A stretch of 43,412 bases of DNA from DASYAE01 sp036501535 (lineage in GTDB: Bacteria > Actinomycetota > Actinomycetes > Streptomycetales > Catenulisporaceae): contig DASYAE010000261.1 of NCBI GenBank assembly GCA_036501535.1, positions 1 through 43,412 on the forward strand, given 5' to 3'. Each line of letters starts with the position of its first letter. The first letter of the stretch is position 1. A program made the position numbers and the translations under genes. Of the stretch, positions 34,223 to 42,215 are shown in pieces. The notes under the pieces are model-generated. The model worked only from the letters and a program-made list of their open reading frames with translations, made no database searches and was not told the origin of the DNA.

Positions 34223-34735
34223 GTGACAGCCCAACCGACCGCAGACGCGAGCCGACGCACGCCGCACACCGGATCGACGCGCGATGGAGCGTCGCGCAAC
34301 GGAAACGGCGCCGGCGCGGTCATCGCCGGCGCCCAGCGGGTCGACGAGACCGGCGAGAACGGCGACCGGAAGCTGAGCGCGCTGGTGACGGCCGCCACTA
34401 GGGACCTGTCCGTGCTGGTGCGAGACGAGATCGCGCTGGCGAAGGCCGAGGTCCGGCGGGACGTCAAACAGGCCGCGGCCGGCAGCGGGCTGTTCGGCGC
34501 CGCGGCGCTGTTCGGGCTCTTCGCCGCAATCATGCTCTCCTTCGCGGCCGCCTACGGCATCCACGCGACCGGGCTGTCGCTCGCCTGGTCGTGGCTGATC
34601 GTCGGCGGTGCGTACCTGCTGATCGCGGGGGTCGCCGCGCTGCTCGGCCTGCTGCGGATCAAGAAGGTGCGCGGGCCCGAGGCGACCAAGCGCACCGCGG
34701 GCGAATCGATCGCCGTCCTGAAGCGGCCGTTCTGA
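34223..34735 (+). CDS. Phage-holin-superfamily III membrane protein (PF07332-like)
   Basis: 170 residues from GTG 34223 with GGGAGG six bases upstream. A disordered, Thr/Asn/Gly-rich head (1-50) and an amphipathic stretch (SALVTAATRDLSVLVRDEIA LAKAEV region) are followed by two membrane helices, FGAAALFGLFAAIMLSFAAA and WLIVGGAYLLIAGVAALLGL, then a basic tail ending KRPF. Despite the family name, this is a house protein conserved next to the epoxide-hydrolase-like and marP genes in actinobacteria (Rv3669-like). The role is unknown, probably envelope. Its stop codon lies inside a 17-bp tandem repeat. Confidence 0.85.
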   Translation: MTAQPTADASRRTPHTGSTRDGASRNGNGAGAVIAGAQRVDETGENGDRKLSALVTAATRDLSVLVRDEIALAKAEVRRDVKQAAAGSGLFGAAALFGLFAAIMLSFAAAYGIHATGLSLAWSWLIVGGAYLLIAGVAALLGLLRIKKVRGPEATKRTAGESIAVLKRPF

Positions 34736-34769
34736 ACCACTGCCCGTTCTGAACCACTGCCCGTTCTGA
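34727..34769 (+). repeat. 17-bp tandem repeat spanning the holin-like stop codon
   Basis: CCGTTCTGAACCACTGC occurs at 34727-34743 and 34744-34760, with a partial third copy to 34769. Each copy contains TTCTGA, so the stop codon context is repeated behind the gene. Confidence 0.85.
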
Positions 34770-34895
34770 GCACCGCGCGGCCGGCATCGGCGCCGGTCGG
34801 AGCCGGTGACCAGGAGCGCCCGAGGTAGGGACCTGTCACCCGGCTCACGCCCCGCGGTCACCGCGGAGTCAACAGGGTGTGGAATGCTGGCTCGC

Positions 34896-35813
34896 ATGCC
34901 CTCAGACCTGTCCCCGGTATACGTGGACGGCCCGTGGACCCACCGCGAGGTGGCGGCGAACGGGTCGCGCTTCCACGTGGCCGAGCTCGGCGACGGTCCG
35001 CTGGTGCTGTTCCTGCACGGCTTCCCGCAGTTCTGGTGGACCTGGCGGGACCAGCTGACCGCGTTCGCCGAGGCCGGCTTCCGCGCCGCGGCGATGGACC
35101 TGCGCGGCTACGGGGGCAGTGACAAGACCCCGCGCGGCTACGACCCGCTGAACCTGGCCCTCGACGTCACCGGGGTGGTGCGCGCGCTCGGCGAGGCCAA
35201 CGCGGCGGTGGTCGGCCACGACTGGGGCGCGATCCTGGGCTGGACCGCGGCGGCCGTGCGCCCGAAGACGGTGCGCCGGCTGGTCGTGCTCGGCTCGGGC
35301 CACCCGCGCCGGCAGCGGGCCGCGCTGCTGACCGAGCCGGGGCAGATCTCGGCCAGCCGCCACGTGTTCGCCGCGCAGAGCCCGCTGCGGGCGGAGAAGT
35401 CGCTGGTGCGGGATGGCGGCGCGGCGGTGGGCCGGATGCTGCGGGACTGGAGCGGCCCGCAGTGGCCGCCGGCCGACGTGGCGCTCCGCTACGAGCAGGC
35501 GATCGCCATCCCGGGCGTGGCGCACTGCTCGCTGGAGTACTTCCGCTGGTGGGTGCGCTCGCTGCCGCGGCCGGACGGGATCCGGTACCAGCAGCGCATG
35601 CGCACCCTGATCGAGGTGCCGACGCTGCACCTGCACGGCGCGCTGGACCGCGCGGTGCTGACCTCGACCGCGCGCGGGTCCGGGCGGCAGGTGAACGCCT
35701 CCTACCGGTGGCGGCTGATGGACGGGGTCGGGCACTTCCCGCACGAGGAGGCGCCGGCGACGTTCAACGCCGAGGTGATCGGCTGGCTCAAGGACGACGA
35801 GCCGGACCGGTGA
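34896..35813 (+). CDS. Epoxide-hydrolase-like alpha/beta hydrolase
   Basis: 305 residues from ATG 34896; ATG 34884 is also in frame, and neither has a good ribosome site. The oxyanion box is FLHGFPQFWWTW, the nucleophile elbow VVGHDWGAI (Asp, as in epoxide hydrolases and haloalkane dehalogenases, not Ser), with RGYGGSDKTPRGYDP before it. The cap domain (about 140-230) contains FRWWVRSLPRPDG. The catalytic His is in GVGHFPHEE, and the third acid is probably in HGALDRAV. It occupies the position of ephE (Rv3670) in mycobacteria. The substrate is unknown; epoxide or lipid-derived electrophile detoxification is plausible. Confidence 0.87.
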   Translation: MPSDLSPVYVDGPWTHREVAANGSRFHVAELGDGPLVLFLHGFPQFWWTWRDQLTAFAEAGFRAAAMDLRGYGGSDKTPRGYDPLNLALDVTGVVRALGEANAAVVGHDWGAILGWTAAAVRPKTVRRLVVLGSGHPRRQRAALLTEPGQISASRHVFAAQSPLRAEKSLVRDGGAAVGRMLRDWSGPQWPPADVALRYEQAIAIPGVAHCSLEYFRWWVRSLPRPDGIRYQQRMRTLIEVPTLHLHGALDRAVLTSTARGSGRQVNASYRWRLMDGVGHFPHEEAPATFNAEVIGWLKDDEPDR

Positions 35814-35847
35814 CGGCGCCGATGACAGTGCCGGTAAGGGCGAACGG

Positions 35848-36561
35848 CTACTTCAGATAGCCGGGCGAGGTCGCGAAGTAGAGGGCGACGACGGCGCCGA
35901 CCGCCATCAGCGGGGTGAGGAACCCGGTCTCGAACTTCTCACCGGTGTGCTTGATGATCGGTATCTCGAAGCGCATCGGCAGCGGCCACAGCAGTGGGCA
36001 GCCGCGCTTGGTCAGGCAGTCGCCGACCAGGTGGATGAACGTGCCCAGGCCGACCGCCGCCGGAAGCCAGGCCGGGTCGTTGCCGAGCCAACGGTCCATC
36101 AGGACGGTGCCGCCGACGGCGAGGATGAGCACGACTCCCCAGGACTGGATCCCCTTGCCGGGCGGGCACAGGTGCAGCGCGCGTATCGCGAGGGAGAGTA
36201 AGACATAGACGAGGGCTAAGGTGAACGGCCGTTTCAGGTAGTGCGCCCCGGCCCAGGTGCCCGCGGTCATGAAGGCCACGAAGAACAGCGAGTGGGTAGC
36301 GTGCCGGTGGCCGCCGGATATCCACTCGACGAAGCGGCAGAAGTAGTGCGAGATCGGCCCGAGGAAGTGCGAGATCGTGCCGTCCGGATGGTCCAGGTCC
36401 GGCAGCAGCGCGGCGCCCGCCGTGATGAAGGTGCCCAGCAGGACGTCCTTGCTGGTCATGTGGGTGTGCCCGTCCACGTCGCCCCAGATCGCGGCCGGCA
36501 CCCAGGCGGCCGAGGCCGCCCAGGCCAGCGCCCCGCTCGTCGCGTGCGAATGCCCGAGCAT
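35848..36561 (-). CDS. YdjM-type membrane-bound metal-dependent hydrolase family protein
   Basis: 237 residues, ATG 36559-36561 with GGGAGGGG upstream. His/Asp-rich motifs mark the family (PF04307): LGHSHATSGALAWAA at the start, LLPDLDHPDGTISHFLGP, GGHRHATHSLF and HLVGDCLTKRGCPLLWP. They alternate with four or five membrane helices (FVAFMTAGTWAGAH, LALVYVLLSLAI, VVLILAVGGTVLM, LMAVGAVVALYFA). The metal residues presumably form an active site in or near the membrane; E. coli YdjM is LexA-regulated. The activity is not established for the family. It converges with the epoxide-hydrolase-like gene with 34 bp between the stops. Confidence 0.85.
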   Translation of the reverse strand: MLGHSHATSGALAWAASAAWVPAAIWGDVDGHTHMTSKDVLLGTFITAGAALLPDLDHPDGTISHFLGPISHYFCRFVEWISGGHRHATHSLFFVAFMTAGTWAGAHYLKRPFTLALVYVLLSLAIRALHLCPPGKGIQSWGVVLILAVGGTVLMDRWLGNDPAWLPAAVGLGTFIHLVGDCLTKRGCPLLWPLPMRFEIPIIKHTGEKFETGFLTPLMAVGAVVALYFATSPGYLK

Positions 36562-36702
36562 CGTCGACCCCTCCCTCGTCGTCCGGCACCGGCCGGATGA
36601 GAGGTCTCACACCCCGGTCCGGCCGGCCCGGCCCGTTCGGCGCATGCCCGCCGCGATCTTCTGCAGCACCGTACCAAGCCGCGCCGACACGGGGGCGCGA
36701 CA

Positions 36703-36718
36703 CCCGCGGATTCGCGGG
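36703..36718 (-). terminator. Short hairpin behind marP
   Basis: CCCGCG (36703-36708) pairs with CGCGGG (36713-36718), loop GATT, 45 bases past the marP stop. Small, so a weak candidate. Confidence 0.3.
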
Positions 36719-36762
36719 CGCCGCTTCCCAATCGTGATCTCTGGGGGCTGTGTGAGAGGTGC

Positions 36763-37947
36763 TCAGATCGCGCAGGCCTCGGTGCTGACTCCGGAGGTCT
36801 CGTCAGCCCCCTGTTGCGCATCGGAGGCGACCTCGCCGGCCGTCAGGGCGTATCCGGTGCTCGTGCTGTCGAGCGACTTGGCGAAGACGACCCCGTACAC
36901 CTGTCCGCTCGGGGTGAGCAGCGGCCCGCCGGAGTTGCCCTGGAGCACCGAGGCGTAGAGCGAGAAGATCTGCCGGGAGGCCGAGTTCTGGCCGTAGATG
37001 TCCTGGCCGACCGCCTGGATCTGCTGTCTGATCCGGGCCGCGACCGGGGTGAACGGGCCGTCCTCCGGGAAGCCGGCGACCACCGCGCTGTCCCCGGAGG
37101 CGCCGCTGCCGTCGAAGGTGAGCGAGGGCGAGCCGAGCCCGGGGACGTAGAGCACAGCCACGTCGCGCGACGGGTCGAAGAGCACGACGGTGGCGTCGTA
37201 CTGCTGGCCGACCCCGCCGACCTGGACGGTCGGGTTGGTGACGCCGCCGACCACGTGCGCGTTCGTCATCACGTGCTGCGGGGCGAAGACGAAGCCCGAG
37301 CCCTCGATCTGCTTGCCGCAGCTCGGCGCGTCACCGACGATCTTGACGATCGAGCGCTCCGCGGACTGCACTCCCGGCTCGTCGAGGACCGCCGGGTCCG
37401 GCGCCGGCACGTTGGCGATCTGCTCGGTCGTGAACGGGGCGAAGACCTGCGGGAAGTCGCTGCGGTCGAGCAGGCCGGTGAACGAGTGGAACCACTCCTG
37501 CGAGCCGGCCGGCATCAGGTTGTTCATGCTGCGCAGCACGGCGGAGCCGCGGACCTCGTTGGAGACCCCCGGGATCGAGGAGGTGACCAGCGCCAGGCCC
37601 AGGAACCAGGCCACCAGCAGCACCGAGACGGCCGAGACGACCGAGCCGGCGGACTGGTCGACCGCCTGGACCGGCCGCCAGGTCATCACCTTGCGCACCC
37701 GGCTGCCGACCGCGGTCGCGGCCAGCTGCCCGAGCACGGCCAGGATCAGCACCGCGCACAGCGAGACCGTGGAGGTCAGCAGCGACTGGTTGAACCGGCT
37801 CATGATCAGCGGGATGAGCCAGAGCCCGAACATCAGGCCGCCGACGAAGCCGATGAAGGACAGCGCTCCGACCACGAAGCCCTGCCGGTAGCCGGAGACC
37901 GCGAAGGCGATGACGGCGACGATCAGGATGATGTCGAGGAAGTCCAC
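36763..37947 (-). CDS. marP: MarP-like membrane serine protease (CvpA domain plus chymotrypsin-like domain)
   Basis: 394 residues from GTG 37945-37947 with GAGGG three bases upstream. The N-terminal CvpA/colicin V domain has four helices (for example FLDIILIVAVIAFAVSG, VSLCAVLILAVLGQLAATAV, VVSAVSVLLVAWFLGLALV). A linker of about 80 residues leads to a periplasmic chymotrypsin fold with His231 (MTNAHVVGG), Asp262 (PSRDVAVLYV) and Ser339 (LQGNSGGPLL). Cys210 and Cys392 sit where M. tuberculosis MarP has the disulfide that locks the active form under oxidative stress. In mycobacteria MarP processes a peptidoglycan hydrolase and is needed for acid resistance. The spacing to the Nudix gene is 6 bp, so nth-Nudix-marP form an operon. 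Confidence 0.95.
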   Translation of the reverse strand: MDFLDIILIVAVIAFAVSGYRQGFVVGALSFIGFVGGLMFGLWLIPLIMSRFNQSLLTSTVSLCAVLILAVLGQLAATAVGSRVRKVMTWRPVQAVDQSAGSVVSAVSVLLVAWFLGLALVTSSIPGVSNEVRGSAVLRSMNNLMPAGSQEWFHSFTGLLDRSDFPQVFAPFTTEQIANVPAPDPAVLDEPGVQSAERSIVKIVGDAPSCGKQIEGSGFVFAPQHVMTNAHVVGGVTNPTVQVGGVGQQYDATVVLFDPSRDVAVLYVPGLGSPSLTFDGSGASGDSAVVAGFPEDGPFTPVAARIRQQIQAVGQDIYGQNSASRQIFSLYASVLQGNSGGPLLTPSGQVYGVVFAKSLDSTSTGYALTAGEVASDAQQGADETSGVSTEACAI

Positions 37948-37953
37948 GGACCC

Positions 37954-38829
37954 TCACGCGCCCGCCGGGCCGGGGGCGCCGGGCGCGGCCGGCGACGCGG
38001 GCCGGGCGGCCAGGGCCAGCACGTCGAGCGGCAGCTCGCGCACCTTCCCGGGGTCCCACGCCCGCTCCCAGCCGCCGAGCCGCAGCGCCGCGTCGAGCAG
38101 CCCCGCGGTGAAGCCCCACACCAGCAGGCCGTCCACCTCGAAGGCGGGGCCGGCGTAGCCGGACGGGTGGCGGACTCGGAACCGGTTGCCGGGCGCGGCG
38201 AGTTCCTTCACCGCGACGCGATGCACTGAGGCCACCTCCAACGGGCTGCCCGCCCGCAGCGGCGCGGGCGACCGCCACCAGCCTAGGACCGGGGTGACCA
38301 TAAAGTCGCTCGGCCTCAGATAAAGCTCAGGAAGCAGTCCGAACACCTCGACCGAGCCCGGCTCGACCCCGGCCTCCTCGTGCGCCTCGCGCAGTGCGGC
38401 CTCGACCGGGCCGCTGTCCTGCGGGTCGATCCGGCCGCCGGGGAAGGCGGCCTGGCCGGCGTGGGCGCGCAGGGTCGCGGCGCGGGTGGTGACGAGCACG
38501 TCCGCCTGGTCCGGCAGCGGTTCGGCGGCCCCGGCCGACAGGGCGTCAGATGACGCGGCGTCAGCTGATTCGGCATCAGGTGACGCCGCGTCAGCCGGTG
38601 CCTCGCTCTCGCCGAACAGGATCAGCACGGCGGAGCGGCGCGGGCGGCCCGGCAGCGCGGGGTTCCTGGGCGGCGGCCGGAAGCCGAGCCAGCCCAGATC
38701 ACTGCCAGTACCGTCCCTGTCGACACCGTCGAGGCCGGCTACCGCCTCGGCCAGCGGACGCAGCCAGCCCGGCAGGCTCTCCGGCGCGGCCAGACCCGCC
38801 TGTTCCCCGATCGAATGTGCAGCGGTCAC
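37954..38829 (-). CDS. Nudix hydrolase, CoA pyrophosphatase-like
   Basis: 291 residues from GTG 38827-38829, which overlaps the nth stop (GTGA). The Nudix box is GGRIDPQDSGPVEAALREAHEEAG, preceded by the UPF0035-type segment TTRAATLRAHAGQAAFPGG that marks CoA diphosphatases (NudL type), which cleave CoA to phosphopantetheine and 3',5'-ADP. The N-terminal ~75 residues contain WLRPLAEAV and RPRRSAVLILF. Between that and the Nudix fold lies an Asp/Ala/Ser linker coded by a 15-bp repeat. The C-terminus ends Pro/Ala/Gly-rich. In M. tuberculosis a thioredoxin-like gene stands between nth and this gene (recalled); it is absent here. Confidence 0.88.
   Translation of the reverse strand: MTAAHSIGEQAGLAAPESLPGWLRPLAEAVAGLDGVDRDGTGSDLGWLGFRPPPRNPALPGRPRRSAVLILFGESEAPADAASPDAESADAASSDALSAGAAEPLPDQADVLVTTRAATLRAHAGQAAFPGGRIDPQDSGPVEAALREAHEEAGVEPGSVEVFGLLPELYLRPSDFMVTPVLGWWRSPAPLRAGSPLEVASVHRVAVKELAAPGNRFRVRHPSGYAGPAFEVDGLLVWGFTAGLLDAALRLGGWERAWDPGKVRELPLDVLALAARPASPAAPGAPGPAGA
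38543..38602 (-). repeat. Four 15-bp units inside the Nudix gene
   Basis: Plus-strand units at 38543, 38558, 38573 and 38588 follow GCRTCAGNYGRYKCN (last unit GCGTCAGCCGGTGCC). Because the unit junction TGACGCGGCGTCA is palindromic, the coding strand also reads as units such as GCGTCACCTGATGCC, coding ASPDA, ESADA, ASSDA and LSAGA. The same consensus and codon phase occur at 15579 (helicase). Confidence 0.8.
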
Positions 38830-39734
38830 AACTCTCCCAACGCGCGGCCGCCCGGATTCGTTCTCTTCCCGCCCCCGGCGCGGCGACCGCCGGCAGCGGC
38901 CGCGACGGCCCGCGCTGAATCGTCTGCCGCGCCGTCGATCACGGCATTCACCCTGGTCCAGGCGCCGAGCAGGGCGGCGGCCTCGCGGGCGGAGGCCGGT
39001 TTGAGCAACGCCTCGGCCTTGATGGGGTCCGTCTCGCCCGTGTCCCGAGACGGGCACAGCTGTGCGACAGGGCACGCGCCGCAGGCCGGGCGCCGGGAGT
39101 GGCACACCCGCCGGCCGTGGAAGATCATCCGGTGCGAGAGCATGGTCCACTCGCTGCGCGGGAAGAGCGCGCCGACCGCGTGCTCGACCTTGACCGGGTC
39201 CTCCTCGGCGGTCCACCCGAAGCGCCGGGCCAGCCGGCCGAAGTGCGTGTCGACGGTGATGCCGGGGGCGCCGAAGGCGTTGCCGAGCACCACGTTCGCC
39301 GTCTTGCGGCCCACCCCGGGCAGCTCGACCAGCTGCTCCAGCTTCGACGGCACCGCGCCGTCGTACTGGTCGCGCAACGCCTTCGACAGGCCGAGCAGCG
39401 ACTTCGCCTTGTTCCGGTAGAACCCGGTCGGCTTGATCAGCGCCTCCAGCTCGGCCGGGTCGGCGACCGCCATGTCGTCCGGCGCCGGGTAGCGGGCGAA
39501 CAGGGCCGGCGTGGTCAGGTTGACCCGCACGTCCGTGCACTGGGCGGAGAGCACCACGGCCACGATCAGCTGGAACGGCCCGTCGAAGTCGAGCTCGCAG
39601 CGCGCGTCCGGGTAGGTCTCGGCCAGGATCCGGTTGATCTTCCGGGCCCGGCGCACCAGCGCGGTCCGGGTCTCGGCCGGCTTCCGGCGCGCCGCCGGGC
39701 CGGCCGCGTCGAGCGCGAGCTTGGTGTCCGCCAT
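38826..39734 (-). CDS. nth: Endonuclease III (DNA glycosylase/AP lyase)
   Basis: 302 residues from ATG 39732-39734. TAATCT lies seven bases upstream and no ribosome site is present, so it is probably leaderless; the open frame to 39866 is ignored. It removes oxidised pyrimidines and cuts the abasic site. Seen: the helix-hairpin-helix LPGVGRKTANVVLGNAFG with the catalytic Lys, the catalytic Asp in TVDTHFGRLARRFGW, and the 4Fe-4S cluster ligands in CHSRRPACGACPVAQLC (Cys-x6-Cys-x2-Cys-x5-Cys). A C-terminal extension of about 75 residues (VNAVIDGAADDSARA..., basic end) exceeds the usual ~225-260 residues. First gene of nth-Nudix-marP. Confidence 0.95.
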   Translation of the reverse strand: MADTKLALDAAGPAARRKPAETRTALVRRARKINRILAETYPDARCELDFDGPFQLIVAVVLSAQCTDVRVNLTTPALFARYPAPDDMAVADPAELEALIKPTGFYRNKAKSLLGLSKALRDQYDGAVPSKLEQLVELPGVGRKTANVVLGNAFGAPGITVDTHFGRLARRFGWTAEEDPVKVEHAVGALFPRSEWTMLSHRMIFHGRRVCHSRRPACGACPVAQLCPSRDTGETDPIKAEALLKPASAREAAALLGAWTRVNAVIDGAADDSARAVAAAAGGRRAGGGKRTNPGGRALGEL

Positions 39735-39979
39735 GCCCGGAAGATTACGCCGCTCGCGGGACCCGCCGGGCCGCTGCCCCGAGACCTGCGCGGGAATCGC
39801 GCCGGAGTGCCGGAACAGGCGCGGTGTGGCGCTCCCGACTAGGTGGATTACTGTGTGGTAGGCCACACTGTCTATGCAGGGCCATAACAGATTGCGCCCA
39901 GGCGTCGAGTCGCAGCGCGGCGGCCGGGGACTCGGGGCGCACCGGGAAGGCGGCGACGCCGCCGATGGAGGATCCGCAA

Positions 39980-40663
39980 GTGGAGGACGTGCTGCGCCGA
40001 AGCCCGCTGTTCGCGGCGTTGGATGAAGAGGCGTCGAACTCGCTGCTGAAGTCGATGGCGGAGATCAGCCTCGGCCGGGGGGAAGCACTGTTCCACGAGG
40101 GCGACCCCGGCGACCAGCTCTACGTGGTCACCGAGGGCAAGATCAAGCTGAGCCGCTCCTCGGGCGACGGCCGGGAGAACCTGACCGGGGTGCTCGGGCC
40201 GGGCGAGATGTTCGGCGAGCTGTCGCTGTTCGACCCCGGGCCGCGCACCTCGACCGCGACCGCGCTGACCACGACCCGGCTGCTGGCCCTCGGCCACACG
40301 GAGCTGCAGCCGTGGCTGTCCACGCGGCCGGAGGTGGCCCGCTCGCTGCTGCGGGCGATGGCCCGGCGGCTGCGGCGCACCAACGAGACGCTGGCCGACC
40401 TGGTGTTCTCCGACGTGCCGGGGCGGGTGGCCAAGGCGCTGCTGGACCTGTCCACCCGGTTCGGCCAGCCGGCCGGGGACGAGGGCGAGGGGATCAAGGT
40501 CTCGCACGACCTGACCCAGGAGGAGCTGGCCCAGCTGGTCGGCGCCTCGCGCGAGACGGTGAACAAGGCGCTGGCCGACTTCGCCCAGCGCGGCTGGATC
40601 AAGCTGGAGGCGCGGGCCGTGGTGCTGCTGGACACGACGCGGCTGGCGCGGCGGGCCAGGTAG
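39980..40663 (+). CDS. crp: Crp family transcriptional regulator
   Basis: 227 residues from GTG 39980, chosen because GGAGG lies eight bases upstream and Streptomyces Crp begins at the same point (DDVLRRAPLF type); ATG 39965 has no such site. The cyclic-nucleotide-binding domain shows LFHEGDPGDQLYVVTEGKIK and the phosphate-binding cassette GEMFGELSLFDPGPRTST. A long helix leads to the helix-turn-helix HDLTQEELAQLVGASRETVNKALADF. Crp in this group controls spore germination, growth and secondary metabolism in Streptomyces and many genes in mycobacteria. It is divergent from nth over a 245-bp region that carries the nth -10 and must hold the crp promoter. Confidence 0.95.
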   Translation: MEDVLRRSPLFAALDEEASNSLLKSMAEISLGRGEALFHEGDPGDQLYVVTEGKIKLSRSSGDGRENLTGVLGPGEMFGELSLFDPGPRTSTATALTTTRLLALGHTELQPWLSTRPEVARSLLRAMARRLRRTNETLADLVFSDVPGRVAKALLDLSTRFGQPAGDEGEGIKVSHDLTQEELAQLVGASRETVNKALADFAQRGWIKLEARAVVLLDTTRLARRAR

Positions 40664-40682
40664 GTAGCCGCGGGTCCTGCGT

Positions 40683-41480
40683 TCAGCCGCCGCCGTTCTT
40701 TAGGGCCTGGTCGAGGTATTCGAGCTGCGCGAGCACCGAGAGCTCGGCCGCCGGCCAGAGCGCTGGATCGACGTTCGCATAGACGCGCCGGACGATCTGG
40801 GGCGCGGTCCGGTCGCCGGCCGCCCGCGCGGCTTCGACCTGCTTCAGGCGCTCGGCCCGATGCGTGAGGTAATACGCGATCACGTCGCCGGGCTGCTGCA
40901 CGACCGGTCCGTGGCCCGGCAGGATGACGCCGATCTCGCCCTCGTCGGCCATGCCGCGCAGCCGTCGTAGCGTGTCGAGGTAATCCGCCAGCTGCCCATC
41001 CGGCCACGCGACGACGGTCGTGCCTGCGCCTAACACCGTGTCGCCCGTCAGCAGGGCGTTATCGGCGGGCAGCAGGAACGAGAGGCTGTCGGCGGTGTGG
41101 CCCGCGGTCGCGACCACCCTGATCTCCAGGGCGCCGACCTCCACGACGTCGCCGTCCGCCATTCCCTCGGAGCCGAGCCGGTACTGCGGATCGAGCGCGA
41201 GCACCGGCGCCTGGGCCAGGCGAGCGAAGTGGCGGGCGGCCTCCGCGTGGTCCGGGTGGCCGTGCGTGAGCAGGATTATGTCGACGCGTGCGCCTATTTC
41301 CTCGACCCGCGCAAGCACTGCCGCGAGGTGGCCCTCGTCGAGCGGGCCCGGGTCGACCACCGCAGCCCTCGACGATCCCGGCTCGGCCAGCACCCACGTG
41401 TTCGTCCCGTCGAGCGTCATCGGGGACGGATTCGGGGCGAGCACGAGCGAGGCGCGCGGCGTCGCCGGCCCGGACCGCAC
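40683..41480 (-). CDS. Metallo-beta-lactamase-fold hydrolase (LACTB2/glyoxalase II-like)
   Basis: 265 residues from GTG 41478-41480. Zinc motifs in order: LLTHGHPDHAEAA (HxHxDH), TAGHTADSLSF (third His), LTGDTVLGAG (bridging Asp), LPGHGPVV (last His). A C-terminal helical domain (YLTHRAERLKQVEAA ... VYANVDPALWPAA) resembles LACTB2-type nucleases and hydrolases, where it helps bind nucleic acid or substrate. It lies 14 bp after the RidA stop and converges with crp. In mycobacteria Rv3677c holds the same position. The substrate is unknown. Confidence 0.9.
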   Translation of the reverse strand: MRSGPATPRASLVLAPNPSPMTLDGTNTWVLAEPGSSRAAVVDPGPLDEGHLAAVLARVEEIGARVDIILLTHGHPDHAEAARHFARLAQAPVLALDPQYRLGSEGMADGDVVEVGALEIRVVATAGHTADSLSFLLPADNALLTGDTVLGAGTTVVAWPDGQLADYLDTLRRLRGMADEGEIGVILPGHGPVVQQPGDVIAYYLTHRAERLKQVEAARAAGDRTAPQIVRRVYANVDPALWPAAELSVLAQLEYLDQALKNGGG

Positions 41481-41494
41481 GGTGCCCGACGCCG

Positions 41495-41986
41495 TCAGGG
41501 CGCCACCTCGACGATCAGCTCCACCTCGACCGGCGCGTCGAGCGGCAGCACCGCGACGCCGACCGCGGAGCGGGCGTGCACCCCGGCCTCGCCGAACACC
41601 TGGCCGAGCAGCTCGCTCGCGCCGTTGACCACGCCGGGCTGGCCGGCGAACTCGGGCGCGGAGGCGACGAAGCCGACCACCTTCACCACGCGCACGACCT
41701 TGGCCAGGTCGCCGATCTCCGCCTTCACCGCGGCCAGCGCGTTCAACGCGCAGCGCTGCGCGAGCTGCTTCGCGGCCTCGGCCGAGACCTCGGCGCCGAC
41801 CTTGCCGGTCTGCGGCAGCGCGCCGTCCACCATCGGAAGCTGGCCCGAGGTGTAAACGTACGGTCCGGTGCGCACCGCAGGGGTGTAGGCCGCGAGCGGC
41901 TTGACCACGTCGGGCAGCTTCAGGCCGAGCGCGGCCAGCCGCGCCTCGGGGTGCTCGCCGGACGGCGCCGCCTCGGCGGTGCTCAC
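41495..41986 (-). CDS. RidA family protein (Rid/YjgF)
   Basis: 163 residues from GTG 41984-41986, which overlaps the DUF4177 stop (GTGA); the open frame upstream belongs to nothing. Family features are YVYTSGQLPMVDGAL near the N-terminus, the helix QLAQRCALNALAAVKAEIG and a C-terminal strand VELIVEVAP. RidA enzymes hydrolyse reactive enamines and imines from PLP-dependent dehydratases. Canonical RidA has an Arg in 'NVRCTLE/ NCRVEIE' near the end; here the segment is LPLDAPVEVELIVE with no Arg, so this is likely one of the Rid1-7 subfamilies without confirmed deaminase activity. It is in one operon with DUF4177 and the MBL gene. Confidence 0.88.
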   Translation of the reverse strand: MSTAEAAPSGEHPEARLAALGLKLPDVVKPLAAYTPAVRTGPYVYTSGQLPMVDGALPQTGKVGAEVSAEAAKQLAQRCALNALAAVKAEIGDLAKVVRVVKVVGFVASAPEFAGQPGVVNGASELLGQVFGEAGVHARSAVGVAVLPLDAPVEVELIVEVAP

Positions 41987-42138
41987 GGCTTGGCCCGCTT
42001 CATGTAGGCGACCAGGTTCTCCGGGTTCGGACCGGGCACGACCTGGACCAGCTCCCAGCCGTCCTGGCCCCAGTTGTCCAGGATCTGCTTCGTCGCGTGC
42101 ACCAGCAGCGGCACGGTCACGTACTCCCACTTCGTCAT
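41983..42138 (-). CDS. DUF4177 small protein
   Basis: 51 residues (MTKWEYVTVPLLVHATKQIL..., then DNWGQDGWELVQVVPGP and MKRAKP at the end), start ATG 42136-42138. The N-terminal WEY-x-V and the central 'WGxxGWELV' are the marks of DUF4177, and a protein of this size stands at this place (Rv3678A-like) in many actinobacteria. TAGGCT lies six bases upstream of the ATG with no ribosome site: leaderless. First gene of the DUF4177-ridA-MBL operon, with a 4-base overlap to ridA. Function unknown. Confidence 0.88.
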   Translation of the reverse strand: MTKWEYVTVPLLVHATKQILDNWGQDGWELVQVVPGPNPENLVAYMKRAKP

Positions 42139-42144
42139 GGCCAG

Positions 42145-42209
42145 AGCCTATCCGGTGCGTCCCGGGCCCGGACGTGCCGACGGACCCAGTAGGCGCCGCG
42201 GGTTAGGCT
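42145..42209. promoter_or_regulatory. Divergent leaderless promoter pair
   Basis: A TAGGCT lies six bases before the ATG of DUF4177 (minus strand, 42145-42150) and another six bases before the GTG of the ArsA-type gene (plus strand, 42204-42209). Neither gene has a ribosome site. The -35 regions are not obvious, and both polymerases would contact the same ~50 bp. Confidence 0.6.
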
Positions 42210-42215
42210 CCTCCT

